Notes: generated by a model not told the origin, from the letters alone. A stretch of DNA of 64,000 bases from Trema orientale (GCA_002914845.1 JXTC01000043.1:583581-647580), one strand, 5' to 3'; numbered from the stretch's first letter, positions 35,601-48,819 are shown. Numbers and translations are program-made.

Positions 35601-36532
35601 GAACCTTTCTAAAAGTCATAATTGAAAGACTATTTACTCATCGTTCCTACTAAGAAAAACAATAAAGTTGAAAGGGAGCTTAATAAAACCTGAGAACCTG
35701 AGCCAATGCATGGGTCACCTCCACGCAGGTCATCGACAATCTCAGTGGACAACTGTTCTTTGGGTACCGGCTCAGGGGCACCAAAGTATGAGAATTCGAC
35801 AACATCCACATCGCACCATACACCTCCTGGGCCCTGCTTAAATAGAAATGCCATTTTCAGTGCATAGTAAAAACTGAGACAGCTAAAACTTACAGGTCTT
35901 AATAACTCAACAAGATGTTACTACATCAGAAACCTAATGAAAGTTTGTTTTAAAATAAAATTACATCATAAACCTATTGAAAATTTGTTTTAAAATAAAA
36001 TTACATCATAAAATCAGCATATATGTTGTTTCCTAACCTCTAAGGCAGTGGGTAGACATTGGATGGGACTGAGCCATTGTTTGTGCACTTTTCTGGAAAC
36101 AAAGACAAGAATAGCTGGTACATCTGTTAACACACCCCGACGAATTCGAAACCCAATTGCTGTTCCTAGACTGTAACAACGCAAGATCTTGCTATGGAAT
36201 GCCCTTATAGTCATCAGTTCAAGCAAAGTGGTCGCTTGCTGACCTTTTGGCAACCTGTTAAGATTTTCAGGTAGCACTCCCTTCTGTAGATTTGCAAAAT
36301 AGTTTGCCCTTTCTTCAGCGGCATCATTCAATCGGCTTGAGGTAGGCCATGAAAAGTAAGCAGCATTGCTCTCACAATGCTGTCCAGCTGAGGCAAAGGG
36401 TTGAAGTGTTGGTGGACTTAAAGAGGGTAAATTAGAATGACTACAACAGTTCCTCTCAAGGTCCAAAGCTGATTCCTCCGATGGTGTTGAACCAGAACAT
36501 CGAACCCTCGTATTAAGTCTAGTCCGCTCCAT
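32659..36532 (-). CDS. NAL1: NARROW LEAF 1-like trypsin-fold protease
   Basis: Five coding exons on the minus strand: 36532-36038, 35833-35690, 34796-34556, 34055-33555 and 33095-32659, giving 605 aa. The protease region holds the trypsin-like triad: His243 in LTNRHVAVDL, Asp300 in VRADGAFIPF and Ser394 in LEGDSGSLIVL. This matches the spacing of rice NAL1 (H233, D291, S385, from memory). The N-terminal about 100 residues are Ser-rich. The C-terminus is disordered, with a KRRRSD basic patch that may act in nuclear import. NAL1 proteins affect leaf width, vein number, auxin transport and cell division, and are reported to degrade a TOPLESS-related corepressor. All triad residues are intact. 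The gene symbol is by homology. Confidence 0.93.
35928..36012 (-). repeat. 42-bp tandem duplication beside a donor site
   Basis: Two units of TTTGTTTTAAAATAAAATTA plus CATCATAAA, at about 35942-35970 and 35984-36012. They lie in the first coding intron of the NAL1-like gene, about 25 bases from the donor. Confidence 0.85.
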
Positions 36533-37989
36533 ATTTTAATTTACCTAAACGACACTCACAAATATAAAAGGAAAAATTCATCTACAAAGAATTATAAAAA
36601 GAAAAAAAAATTCAGAGTCAAGATTATGCAACTGCAACAAAAACAACATGAACTGTATTGCTTAAATCATACATCAGAAGTGGACCTAATCAGACTAGTG
36701 GAGAACATAAAATCATATATAATCCATAAAGTGACTAATGAGCTAAGTGGAGTTGGCTGAAAATTCTGGAAAATCAACTTGTGAGCGTGGAGGTGTTCAA
36801 TCTCAAACATAGAAAAACATACAAAGCCGGGTCAAAGATCTTGCATTACATTGCTCTTTACAGTTCTTTTTGAAGACTAAAATTGAAGTAGAGCTAATAA
36901 AAATATACTTTACACTTTTTGGCACTACTTAGAAATGCAAATGTAAACAATGGCAAGTAGAACCAGACATCAGTCATAACACGGAAACAGGATGGACCCA
37001 CAATCCCCAACTTTGAGTACAAAGTAAAAACATGCCTTGGAGTTAGAGAGAAGAAGAACTCGGAGCGTTTCAATTGACCTTTGTAAACGTGAATTTCAAA
37101 ACAATGCGTTGATAATGCAACATCCCTTAAAGCAAGGAAGTAATAATACACTTGAATAGACAAAATAATGATGTTTTCCATTATAAACCAAACAAATGGC
37201 ACGCTTTAAAGTCTCAAAGTGACAACTTTTTTATAAACCATCCACATCTATAGAACCAAAAGTTCCAAAAACCCAAGTGGCAATTAACATAATTGCGTGA
37301 TTATCTACCCAAATTTGTCCGGTTTAGAGAAGTTCGAAAAGAAGAGGAAAAACAGTAAGTATTTGCTTTCTAGGTCCTAAAAATATGTCAATTCAAATTT
37401 GCTTGGTAATCCATAATGGAACAAAAGTTGAGTAAACAGTAACTTCAAAGTTTTTTTCAATTTTCTGTAATTTCTCCAACCAAACAAAGCAGGAGAAGGG
37501 GGCAAGGAAAATCAGATAAAGAAGCTCGCCAAGAGACCATGTGTTACTGGTAAATTTCTACCTTGTAACCCAAAAGGGCCAAAACATTTTAACAATCTTT
37601 CCATAAACAAAAATGTAAGAACTTTTAATCGAATCCTGAAGCTTTTTCACGGTTTCATGAGAATCACAAAAATGGGTGTCGAGGAAAACAGTCATACACC
37701 CATTACAGAACAAGGAATTCACCTGAGTCCCTCCATGGATTCATGAAAATTACAAAATAATGAGTATCTGGTAAAACAGTTATCAACCCATTACATAACA
37801 TTAACAAGCAATTCTATGAAACCCCAACTCTCTAGCGCAAGCTCAACTCAACAAATAACAAGAACAAAGCAAACCCATAAAGCAAAGTAAGTAAATTTTA
37901 CATGAACAAGACAAAATTTTTATTTTTGGCAGAGTAAAGAAGAAATATAGTCTTACAAAACTTGACACTCATAGAATAAGAACTGGAAA

Positions 37990-39480
37990 AACTTACTGAT
38001 CAGCAACGAGTAGAAGTGACCGTCGAGAAGAGAATAATATGTTATTGTATCTAGTTAGAGGAGCCTCACTGCTAAATGGTATCTCTGAACATACCCACAT
38101 AGTCAAAATAAGTCAAAAAGAAAAGGAAGCAATTTTGATGCAAGAATTTCGCTCAAAAAAGTTGAGCTGATTACCATCTTGTGTTGGAGGTATGGGAATG
38201 GCTGTTGCCTGCATATGTAAATGCGGTAAAGTAGGCAGGTGACATTATTTTATAACTTTTATGAGCTTTATTATATGTGGGGAAGGGACTGTTAAAAAAA
38301 CAAAAGAAAGTAGGAGTAGCACCGTAGCAGTTGAGAACTGTACATGGTGTGATTGGCTTCATGGAAAGGACAGAGCGGTCTCTCTCTTCCTAGCCGTCGG
38401 ATTGAAATCTTTAGTTGACTTTCTGTGTTTTGACTGTGCCTTCTTATAGTTCTATAGCTCTGACAAAGAACTCATTTTGAGAATCAAATTTAGATTCTCT
38501 CTTTTTTTTTTATTTCTTTTCATTTCAATACTTGGCAATCGGTCAAATGTCGATTACTGTTATTATGAATTTTTTAAAAGAAGTTTGGTGAGAATATAGG
38601 CTTGTTGCTATTCTAGATACTAGATATTTTAATGATTTAAACTAAAAATAATCTTAAAGAGAGCGTAATATTGTTTAGTACTTGCAAGTTTGTACCTTAA
38701 TACTCTCTTTTTTTTTCATTATAATTTTTACCAAATATTAAAGGTTAATTATCTCTGTGCTTGATGAAAATTTTGGAAATGGGTAATATATATCTGAGAA
38801 TTCAATTTTGTATATGAAGCCAAACCCAAACTCTCCTAGCCAAAAACAACAAACAAACCCAGAAAGCAATTAAGAATAGATTTGATGAATTATAATGAAA
38901 AGATCAGTTTTCTCAAAAGGGTAATGAGAAGTGGGGAACTCACTGATCAGGGCAATGATTTGAGTACAAGTGGTTGAGGAGAGAATATATAATACGTGTT
39001 TCTGTTCTATGATAGAAACTTTTCAAGCAAAAGAACCGAAAAAAAGGAAGGGACTCACTATCAAATGGTGCCAGATATTTAGAAAAAAACAAAAAACAAA
39101 AAAAAATCTAAAGTCAAAAATTGAGAGACAACAATGTTCAAAAGTTGAAGTGAATAGCACCTGGGTTGTTGTACGTGGCAGAGTGGCTGTTGCTGTGGAA
39201 ACCCATGAAAGCCAAAGCCCAAAGATGCCTGCAACTCAGCTAAAGTTAAGGAGAGTTTTGCTATTATGTTTCACTTTTTTTTTTTTTTTGAGCTTTATTA
39301 TGTGAATGAGAGAACTGAGTTGGCCTAGCAACTGGCTATGGTGTGAGAGGCTTCATGGAATGGGAGTATAGGTCTCTCTTTGGAACAGTATGATTAAAGC
39401 ACATGTTAAGTTGTTAAGTGAAGTTTTTGTGTTTAGAATAACTTTAGCTTCTTATTGTGCCTCTGTCTCTGAGATATTCA
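37990..39480. repeat. local tandem duplication upstream of the NAL1-like gene
   Basis: The stretch 38257-38470 (TGAGCTTTATTATATG, ATGGTGTGATTGGCTTCATG, GTCTCTCTCTTC, TTTTGACTGTGCCTTCTTAT) recurs in diverged form at 39289-39480. A second anchor (ACTGATCAG plus a splice donor on the minus strand) occurs at about 37997 and 38942. The offset is about 0.95-1.03 kb. Confidence 0.6.
38000..38214 (-). promoter_or_regulatory. likely 5' leader exons of the NAL1-like gene
   Basis: On the minus strand a short segment (about 38214 down to 38176) has an acceptor ATATGCAG and a donor AAGATG|GTAATC. A second, ending near 38000, has the donor GATCA|GTAAGT. They precede the coding exon at 36532 and are probably spliced 5' UTR. 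Transcript evidence is needed to fix their joins. Confidence 0.45.
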
Positions 39481-39489
39481 TTACTTAAT

Positions 39490-40370
39490 TTGAAGATCAC
39501 AATTCAAGTGCAGCTTCCACCAGGATATAGACTTACTCTGTTTGTAGATTTTATTCAATTTCTTTTTTCCAAATTGAGGGAAATAAAGGATAAAAATTTG
39601 ACTCTTGAACTTATTTTGGTGACTTCATTCCACTTCGTAGATTTTGCTAAATTGCGGCTTACGGGTTGTGTGGCCATTTTAAAGTGAAAACTAAGTATGT
39701 AGGTTATAATTAAGCGTAATGAGCTTGAATGAAACCCAATTAGATTTACTCCGTTACTATCATTCTGCAAGATCAAACAGTATTTATCTATCTTTATTAG
39801 TAGTGTAACTGTTTATTCTTCAAAATGAACGCTTTTTTCAGTGCATGAACGTTGGCTCAACTCTCTCAAGTCTTTGCACTATGACTTCACGCTTCCCATG
39901 CTAAGCGTTTGGTGTGACTCATACCTCAAGACCTTCTTATTATGAGTCGACTTATGACTTCTTTTAATTTGCAAGCTTCCCTTACTTAAGCGGCCGGTCT
40001 TTAGTTGGCAAACATGAATGGGCAAGGGTAATCGTAGATCGCCTACAAAAGCAATACTAAATCTACAACAAGGATTTTGTTTGGCCATAATGAAATCCGA
40101 CAAAGGAGAGAATTTGTTAAGCATTCATAATATATGATATTCACTCCAAAGTATTTCATATAAGTCTATCACATAATAGATTTTCAGAAAATTAAAATAG
40201 ATGTACATAGAAATACTCAAGCTTAAGTGGTAAGTTTGTGAGGCAAAAAAGGTGCACTAGTATCTACAGACATATGAACCAGCCTTTCACAACCACTAAA
40301 AATTCTCTCCAATTATGTAACGAGAAAATCACTTATGAAGGAACGCTTATCATCTAATTTAATCAATTAA
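39490..40370. other. spacer, no gene seen
   Basis: AT-rich non-coding DNA. No recognisable gene or RNA. Confidence 0.5.
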
Positions 40371-40371
40371 G

Positions 40372-40555
40372 AAGTAGTTTAGAATTTATTGGAGAAGAAT
40401 ATATTTTAGGGTTTGTTATGGAATTAGTTATCTAAAAAATTTTAAATGTGTGACATGACAATAAAAGTTAGTCTTGATAAAAGTTATAAATAAGTCTCTT
40501 TTTTCATCATGAAGGGTCTTAATAGACCCCTGATGTAAATATCCCAAATATGACT
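40372..40555 (+). repeat. dispersed repeat, copy 1 (second at 61913-62090)
   Basis: GAAGTAGTTTAGAATTTATT, GGAGAA-AATATATTTTA, GGAATTAG, GTGTGACATG-CA, AGTTAGTCTTGATAAA and TAGACCCCTGATGTAAAT all recur in the same order at 61913-62090. The two copies appear to be ends of the same unnamed element family. Confidence 0.7.
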
Positions 40556-40957
40556 AGTCCACAACTTCTCTTTGGATATTCACTTAGACTACCATAAAAA
40601 CCAAATGAACCAAAAGCCTCCCTTTCTTCCCGAAACCAAATTATCATGGCCCAAAATATGCGATTGATGAGATAATTAAAGTATCATATTATTTCCTTTG
40701 CACGTTCGATTACGTGGCCAAATTATACTATGTGAATATAATGAGCCTATCTCTTTAATACATATGACCAAGATTCTGTGAAGAGAATAAAGTTTATATT
40801 TTGGGACGAGATCATATGAAGCACTAAGCTTTGATCTCAACACACGAAAAACTAAAAGAAGAATCGGCCAAAGAGAAAATTTGAAAGCAACAAATATTAT
40901 TCCAATTAAATTGAAACATGACAAAAACTGAGACTCCAAGTTCTTGGTGAATCTATA

Positions 40958-41121
40958 TATTTTTTGTCAAAATCAAATCAAAGTAAATATAATGAATTAC
41001 AAAAAATATCCATGAAATGAAAAATATCTCTTGGCCATATGTTTTTTGTCAAAATCAAATCAAAGCAAATATAATGAATTACAAAAAAGTATCCATGAAA
41101 TGAAAAATATCTCTTGACTTA
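40958..41121 (+). repeat. 82-bp tandem duplication
   Basis: TTTTTTGTCAAAATCAAATC begins at about 40960 and 41042. The copies are nearly identical through AAAATATCTCTTG. Confidence 0.93.
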
Positions 41122-41387
41122 TTGTTCCACAAAATGGAACTGTTAAGAAATATACTTAAACTACAAAATTACTCAAAAGAATAAACTATATTGACTTGAT
41201 TCCTCTAAAGAATATATAGGCAACTTAGCCACCAAAAGGTAAGTACAGTCACAAATTTTCAAAAGTCAAAATGAGATTACTTACCTCAAAATTCATCAAA
41301 TTGTCTCCAAAATCCTAATGAGATCACTTACCACAAAAATATTATGAACTATGTCAGACTTAATCCCTTAAAGGATACGTGGGCGAT

Positions 41388-43848
41388 TGGTTTTGAAATA
41401 GATTATAATAAAAGGGTGATGGCTCCAGGTTTCAAAATATTTTGCAGATCTTATAAGCTCATGTAATTATTAATTATATATTAATCACTATTAATAAATG
41501 CTAAAGATTTAGAGAATAACCTTTCAAAGATCTGCAGGGATCCTAGCTTTCATTTTTTTTCGCAACCACAATCTTCTAATCCAAGCTTCCTTTGTAAGCG
41601 AATAACTGAGTGGACAGGAAAATATGATCATAGGTCTAAAACTCTCTTTTTTTTATTCTTGTTATTTTTCTCAACATGTGAGAATAATAAGATCTGAATC
41701 TTTTTTTTAGAGAAAGACTTTTCTCTCTATTGTTTTTGGGTTCTCAGAAAACTAAAAAATTGACTGCGCAGTAAAAAAATCCACACTTAAAAAAAAGGAA
41801 AATAGATAGGCAGGTTTGTTTAGAATAATATAATTTTAATTAACTATTTATTTTATTATTTTATTTATTATATTATTAATATTATATTATATGTACTAAT
41901 AATATAATTAAACGACTTCCTCAAAAATTGGGGAGGTGGCGCACACCACCTTTTCTTTTTTCTTTTTCAGAAAAAAACAATATCCCCTTTTTTTATTATT
42001 TTCAAAATAAATTTAAAATTCGAAAATAAATAAATTAAATCATATTTAATCCAGTCAAATTGAAAATTTGAACTATTCAAATTTCAAAAATATCATCAAA
42101 ATTTGTTTCTAACATTATCTAAATAATTAATCAAAATTAATTAATATTTATCTATAATTTTGTAATAACAATTATTACAAGAATTAATATTATCCAAGAA
42201 CATTTCTTTGTACGCATTAATTGAAGAGAGCAATATAAATTAAACAATTTAATATCCTACAACTACAAAAATTAGGAGTTGGAATTTGGGACTTATGGAC
42301 CTAAATTCAAGCTCCAATAAATTTGGATAATTAATTAAACTCTTTAATTAATATGTCTAATTTATTAATTCCATAGTTATTCCTCTATTTACTTGGAACT
42401 GCACTCTTGAAATTATAGAGTGAAATTTACTTGAAAAAACTATTAGGTAGTCTATTGATATAATCTTTACATAGAGATGTCAATATGGACCGGATTTTTT
42501 GGGCCGACCCGCATTCCGAAGAAAAAGAACGGTACCGACCCGGCTCAAATCCACATTATGTAGGTTTGGGCCGACCTGTTACATATAGTAGGGGCCGGAG
42601 TGGGCCTCAATCATAGGCCTACAGGCCCGGCCTGACCCGATCTACATTTATATCGACCCATATTTATATCGGCCCACATTTAGTCATTCTATATATAATT
42701 TTAAATATATTTATTAAATAGAATTTTAAAAAATCTTAATTAAATATTTTCATTTACATGCTTTTAATATTATTTATTTACTTATTTTTGTTTATTTTCA
42801 ATTTATTCAAATTTTAAAAGAATATGAATGGGTTTTAGGCCTATATTTGATATTTTAAAGTATAGAACAACAACGAAATTAGGCCTACATTGTGGCCCAT
42901 ATTTAGCTTGCATGACCCACATAAAATGTGGGATGGGCATGTGGGCCGTGCTAGACCCCTTAATGAGAATATGGGTCGGGCTGGACTAGCCTATATTTTA
43001 GGCGGGCTAGGCCTAGGCTCGGCACAAATCCCGTATAGGCTTATCAAATATGGGTTGGGTCGGCCGATTTTATATCTCTATCACTATATATGAGTTAATC
43101 CTCTATGAATAATTTATAATTAAGGCTATGTTCATTCTACTAATCTCTCTAATTATTTCTTTATCCTTAAGTTCCAATAATTCTCTAATGAACATGTAAT
43201 TTATAATAAGTGGTATTGTAAATTGAGCGCTCAACTGTTCAAGTTCCAAATTACTACTTAAGGAAATTATTCTTCCAAATGGAAGGGTATGGATTATCTG
43301 TATATTATAATTCCTAACTATATACGAAACTATATTTCCAAGATACAAGACTTTAGACTATTTTAAAAAACAAAACTCTGTTGAGTAAGTTAAAAAATAT
43401 AATTTAACAAGTATCTGTTAAATACTCATGATTAAGATTATCTTATATATGACCATCTTAATGATAAAATTAATTCTTCCATGAAATAAAAGATTATTAG
43501 AGAATAAATTTTATTTGGTTCAGTCCAATATAATCAATGTTATATTAAGTGCCTTTATTCTAATGTCACTACATTAGTAACTCAGATAAGATTACCACAT
43601 TCTCAATGTGAATAAACCGCACTAGTAACTTACCAATTAAAGATTCCAAACTTTAATTATCTGTTGCGGATAATTTAGATTATTTAACTGTAAGCTCAAT
43701 CCTCTTGTAATTCAACAGTTGAATAATAAGTTTTACTGCATTATAAATAATCAAGAAAATTTAATATTAACATTCTAGTAATGTAATATTAGAAAATATA
43801 AAATACATAGGCAAATAAGAAAATTATAAATTTTATTTATTTTCAACA
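41388..43848 (-). mobile_element. probable Copia-type solo LTR or LTR remnant
   Basis: Plus-strand ends are TGG...ACA (TGTTGAAAATAAATAAAATT at the minus-strand start). The body contains features I associate with long plant Copia LTRs, including a CTGCAGATCT and GAGAGAAAAGTC leader-like region near the end at 41500-41760. No internal coding region or second LTR was found. It contains the MITE 42471-43081, so the original LTR was about 1.85 kb. No matching target duplication was found, so exact ends are uncertain. Confidence 0.5.
42471..43081. mobile_element. GGCC-rich MITE nested in the LTR
   Basis: Ends are ATAGAGAT (42471) and ATCTCTAT (ending 43081), followed inward by GGACCGGATTTT and the complement GGCCGATTTT. 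The flanks within the element are rich in GGCCCGACC/GGGTCGGCC variants, far above the local GC content, with a plain AT-rich middle (42680-42850). Confidence 0.65.
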
Positions 43849-44624
43849 ATGTTACAAACAATCCATATGTTTTAGAGTACTATCCCTAATATAGGCAACC
43901 TAGAAAATATACTAGGTATAGTTACAAGTTCAAATCAAACTTCCAAAAGTTTCAAATAAGGTCATTCACTTCAAAATTCACAGAAATCATATTAAATGGT
44001 AAAAAGCTCCAAAATATCAATGAGGACATTTACCTCAAATTCTTTTAACCACAAAAATCTTTTGAACTACACTGACTTGATTCATCCAAAAGATATGTAG
44101 GCAATTTAGTATCAAAAGCTAAGTACAGTCACAAATTTCAAACTAAATTGAACTTTTTCTCAAAATTTCAAGAAAGTTATTCACCTCCAAATCCAAACAC
44201 AACTCCTAAAATTTTAACTTAGGTCATTTATCTAGGAATTTGCCTACCTCTAAAATTCTTTAAAATTTGCGGCATAGTCATTTACCAGAATTTTATGAAT
44301 TCTTGAAAATTACCTTAAATTCCTATACATGGTCATTCATCAAAATTTTCCAATGTTCAATTCAAAACTCTTATAACTACAAGTGGCTTGGTCCCTTAAT
44401 GGGATATGTACAGCCACAATTCAAAATCACCTAAATTTTTCTATAAATTATATCAATAATTTATGTCATTAGAGTTGGAATCAAAGAATTTTCTTTTGTA
44501 CCAAAGAATTATAATTAAGAAGTTATTTTTATAACCTTGAATGAGTCAAACTTAAATTAATAAATTCTCATGCTTTAAATTTGGTATGGATGAAATTATG
44601 TTGTGTGATTTTTAAATTTTTAGT

Positions 44625-44735
44625 CAGCAGGTGCAAAATAGTTGTACACAGGTGTGGTTGAAGTAGATTACTAGTAGAAGTGTGTGGGGTCTATTAATAT
44701 GTTTATGTAAGCAAGAGAGAGAGATCAATATTTTT
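44625..44735 (+). repeat. copy of the SAUR upstream segment
   Basis: GTAGAAGTGTGTGGGGTCTA, ACAGGTGTGGTTGAAGTAGA and TTAATATGTTTATGTAAG match 52905-53000, upstream of the SAUR gene, in the same orientation. No SAUR coding remnant lies next to this copy. Confidence 0.85.
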
Positions 44736-44739
44736 TAGT

Positions 44740-46880
44740 CATGACATTCTTTCGAAAAAAAAAAAAAAATTAGCCATGACAAAGAACAAGTCATCTTTTT
44801 GGGACAATTGGGAATGAAAATGATAGTGGTGGTGGGGCTGTTACACGCACAACAGACAGGCGGTCACAAGCTCTTGTCACTACTCACCCATATGCAAATG
44901 GTACGTACTATAGCTAAAGCCGACCCATTGTTTTATTTCACATTAATTTAAATAATATATATAAATATGTACATGTGTAATAATATTATGTATATATATA
45001 TAATTACTTAATATTGGTTGGTCGACCAGATAATGGATATGTGCACGACCATGTAGTACTATCTTAATTTGCTAATAAACACTTCATTATCCAGATCACT
45101 ACAACTACAAATATTAATTTTAGAGCCTAGCGCCAAAATAGTACTAGTTCTTAATTTCTGTTCGAATTTATCGCCTGACCATATATATATATATATATAT
45201 ATATATTACTATTATAGAAAAAAGAATAAGCAGCTGGAGTTCCAGTTGCTTTCTTACATTTAAAATATTTTGTTACACTTTATTTTTTATCTTATTTACA
45301 TTAATAGATAACTATAGTTAGAAAACACCGACTTAAATGTACTTGAATGAGATCTGACTTATCATTTTTGGGCCAAGCTCATATGGCGTATGCAATGAAC
45401 AGTAGATTGCTTCTCATTGGCGTAACTCTAGCATAATTATTAAATTTTCTCATCTATTTCGTTTCTTTTAATTTTGATGTTTTTATAATTGTTTCTTTTT
45501 TTCCATAACTTTGTTCTTCTCATCAATGTTGTTGTTTGTATATATTATTGTCGTTTTATATACTGTTATTATTAATTTTATTAATTGCTGTTTTCTAATT
45601 ATATATTTTACGTTATTTTTTTCTGATCCAAAAAAGTAGCCCTTCAACTATTTTTTTGTTTTGTCATTTTCCATGTAATGATTTGTTTTGCACTTCAGTA
45701 TTTTGTTCTACATGAGGCGGTATTTTGCATTAAGGAAAGGTGTAAGTTGGGCCATGGGCAGCTAATGGGCTTGGGTTTAATGTCCAAAAAAATAAAATAC
45801 TAATAAAATTGTTATTGCCATAACCAAAAAGAATTAGAAACTCAATTTATGTATAAAATATTAAAATGTGATTTATACGTACCAAATTCTTTAACAAATT
45901 TGACTATCATCAAATAACTAACAATCAACATCTAAAATCTCCTAAGAAAAATTCCATTTAAAAAAATGATTTCTAAATAGCCAAATACAAAGTACATAAT
46001 TTATTTAGATATCTTATATGATTTGGCAATCAAAGTTTCTATTAATACAATATTTTTCAAATAATCATGTAACACAATTTAATTCTAAAATTTTACACAA
46101 ACAAGATCATTCTCACTAATGAATCTTATATTACATGTGTCAAATATAACATAAATTGTACTTTTTGTTTTTTTGTTGGTACCACAACTATTAGCATTAT
46201 GTAAATCACATCAAAAGAGATTTTTCTTTTTATTTTGGCGCTAAAATTGACCTAAAAAATGAATTATACTTAAGATTGAAGTTGTAGTTATTATCCTTTA
46301 GTTTTATCATCATTATTAATTCTTATATTTAGGAGTATATTATGCATATTATAACTTTTTTTTCTTTTGGTTTTACAAGCAATTTACTACACCACTTGAG
46401 TTGTTCTTAAAATAGTTATCTATGATATTATAATCTATATTTTTAAATCGTTAAAGTATTAGTTTTTCAAAACTATATTAATGTATTATAATTACTATTT
46501 GTAATTTTTAATATAGGAAGAGTTTCCTGCATTATTTATATTTAATCGAAGATAATATCTCTATATTTTTCAAAATAAAAGTATAAGAGAACATGAAAAA
46601 TAGTTTCTAAAATAGCCAATAGTAAAAAGAAATAAAAAAATAATAAAGTCTACGTTTTCGCTCGAGTCTTCATTATTGTCATTCAATAATATAAGAAAGA
46701 GAGTGTATTTCTCATAAGTACAGATGAACATAAATCAGTAATTAACCAACTTAATTGAATACAAATTTATAAAATTGAACTGTAGTTGATTTAGTTTGCC
46801 AACTATGCTGACCTTGCTTATTTTTTTTAACAAGTTGAATCTGAGTGTTTTTTTTTTCTTTTTCTCTTTTAACAAGCTAA
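44740..46880. other. AT-rich spacer with microsatellite
   Basis: No gene seen. It contains (AT)13 at 45181-45206 and long T runs. An isolated GGCCATGGGCAGC-type patch near 45750 is not coding. Confidence 0.55.
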
Positions 46881-46923
46881 AATACGAGTGGTACGTGCTT
46901 AGGCAGATACCTTAATTAACTAG

Positions 46924-47249
46924 TATATATAATAAGTATGAATAAGCAGTCAAGCAGGCTGCACTTCAACTTTTATTTTTTTCCTTTTATATCATTTTCT
47001 TTGTTTTGAATTTTAATAAAGTAAGACTAATTTAGAAATTTTGCTTTTGTCTTTTCCTTATATAATTTGGTTTTACATTTATATTTTTCCTTATAATTAA
47101 TCTTTTTAAAGCCACTTTGATATTCTTTTTTTTTTTGGAAAATTTATTTATTTTGAACTTTTTTTTGAAGTCTTATTCTGAACCACTTAAATTTTTTAAA
47201 AGACTTTTTCCTACGGGGCACGTGCCTTAGGCACGTGTTCCTATACTAG
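46924..47249 (+). mobile_element. Helitron 3' end with intact hairpin
   Basis: CACGTGCC-TTA-GGCACGTG (about 47219-47237) is a perfect 8-bp stem. It is followed 12 bases later by CTAG (47246-47249) and then T: the standard Helitron 3' terminus. A second, decayed terminus (ACGTGCTTAGGCAG, then CTAG at 46920-46923, then T) lies 326 bp upstream. This suggests two elements end to end, as at 20402/20411. The 5' start is not certain because the first bases are not TC. Confidence 0.6.
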
Positions 47250-47532
47250 TATAATAAAATAGAGCGACTCGGTCAATATATATTTATCTATATATGAGTT
47301 AATAAGGCTAAAAAATTCTCACTAGTTGTGACCATAATAAACACATGATTTTAGAGAAACTGCATGTCTATTATTATAGCTAAGCCAGCAGCTTAGCACA
47401 ATGTCTACACATATAGTTTTAATGTTTTAATTTATACGATAAGATAACCATGCACATTATATATATATATATATATGCTTTATGTACAATGCGACTATTA
47501 TTTAAAGAGCTGGCTAGCTAGTTCCAACATTG

Positions 47533-47630
47533 AAAAGGATAGCCGCAAGGATTTTTTTTTTTTCTTTCGAAAAGGATAGCTGCAAGGTTTTTTTTTTTTT
47601 TTTTTTCTTTTGAAAGCAAGCTGCAAGGAA
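47533..47630 (+). repeat. three diverged units with T-run spacers
   Basis: GAAAAGGATAGCCGCAAGG, GAAAAGGATAGCTGCAAGG and GAAAGCAAGCTGCAAGG, each separated by a run of T. The period is about 45 bases. Confidence 0.8.
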
Positions 47631-47639
47631 TTTACAGAG

Positions 47640-48819
47640 AATAAATGATGAAAACATATAATTAATTAGAAACTATTATTGGCATTAATTTGTAAAAGGC
47701 ACACATATATTATATATGTATGTTGGTGCATGCACGTAACTAATAGCATGGGAAATTCCAAAAGTAGGAGATGATCAAATCTAGAGCTATAGATCTCCTA
47801 TAAATTGTGTGTGGCTCTAAGCTAGTGCATGCTTTTAGTTCTTTTATGCTTGGATTCCGGTTCCTCGGTTTGGGTTTTCGCAAACATTTGCTTATGGGGT
47901 TCATAATAATTCATATTGAATGTCTTCCCCCTAATTATAACTAATTAACGTGCAAAGATCTTCTGGATCATGCATTTTAATTAAACCAGCTGTTTTAACC
48001 ATTAATTCTATGGGAGCTTAGATAAATACTAATCAGGGTGAATTAAATTTCTTTGAGATGAACAATTAAGCCAACTTGGAACAGTTAAATTTCTAACTTG
48101 GAACATTGGATCCAACTTGGTCTTACGATAGTGCCAAATATTATCATAAATTTCACCATAATTTGATGGTTACCACATGTTTTTTCAATGTACGTAAAGT
48201 TAATCTCTTACTTCAATTAAACAGTGCAAAATGTTAAAAAAAAGAGTGTAAATTTATATAATATATATTGCATCGATCAAAGAGAGAAAGCCTCTTTTTT
48301 TTTTTTTTTTCGGTGCTGAAGGGAGAGAAGCTAGAGAGCTGAAGACGTTGCGGACATGGCGGGGGAAAGTGTACCCCACAAAACTTATGATGCTTGACTA
48401 ACTGCCTTGTCCTTTCAATATTGTTGATCTCAACGTGAACAATTATTTGTCATTTGTCCCATAGCAAAACGTTTTCTTTGCCCAGTTCATAGAGTCAGTC
48501 TCTAACCTTACTATTTCACGACACTTGATAGATGTACGTGTATAACACACCACACCTTCATTTTCGCATTGATCCCAGGTCTCCCAATTCCCAATATACT
48601 ATCTCGATGATTTTATATCGATCTTTTCTTATCATATATTATAATACGTACATATGTATATGCGTACCGAATATCAGAAGTATGTACCTATGAACTAAAT
48701 GTTCCTCGTCAATGTACATATACACACAAATATTGCATGTTAATTTGAAGAATGTACAGAATGTTCCATACACATGAATCTTTTCTTTTTTTCTTTTATT
48801 TTTTGTTAACGATACACGA

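Larger units (their letters stand above)
41185..44425. repeat. degenerate tandem-like repeat, split by an LTR
   Basis: Diverged units carrying GACTTGATTCCT-AAAG-ATAT-TAGGCAACTTAG and AAGTACAGTCACAAATTT occur at about 41195-41260, 41350-41385, 43880-43930, 44070-44135 and 44385-44420. The insertion at 41388-43848 divides the series. Similar wording is seen in LTRs of plant retroelements, but no coding region remains. Confidence 0.5.

Noticed and set aside
41388..43848. Complete Copia element
   Set aside because: Only one LTR-like unit; no gag-pol, second LTR or target duplication found.
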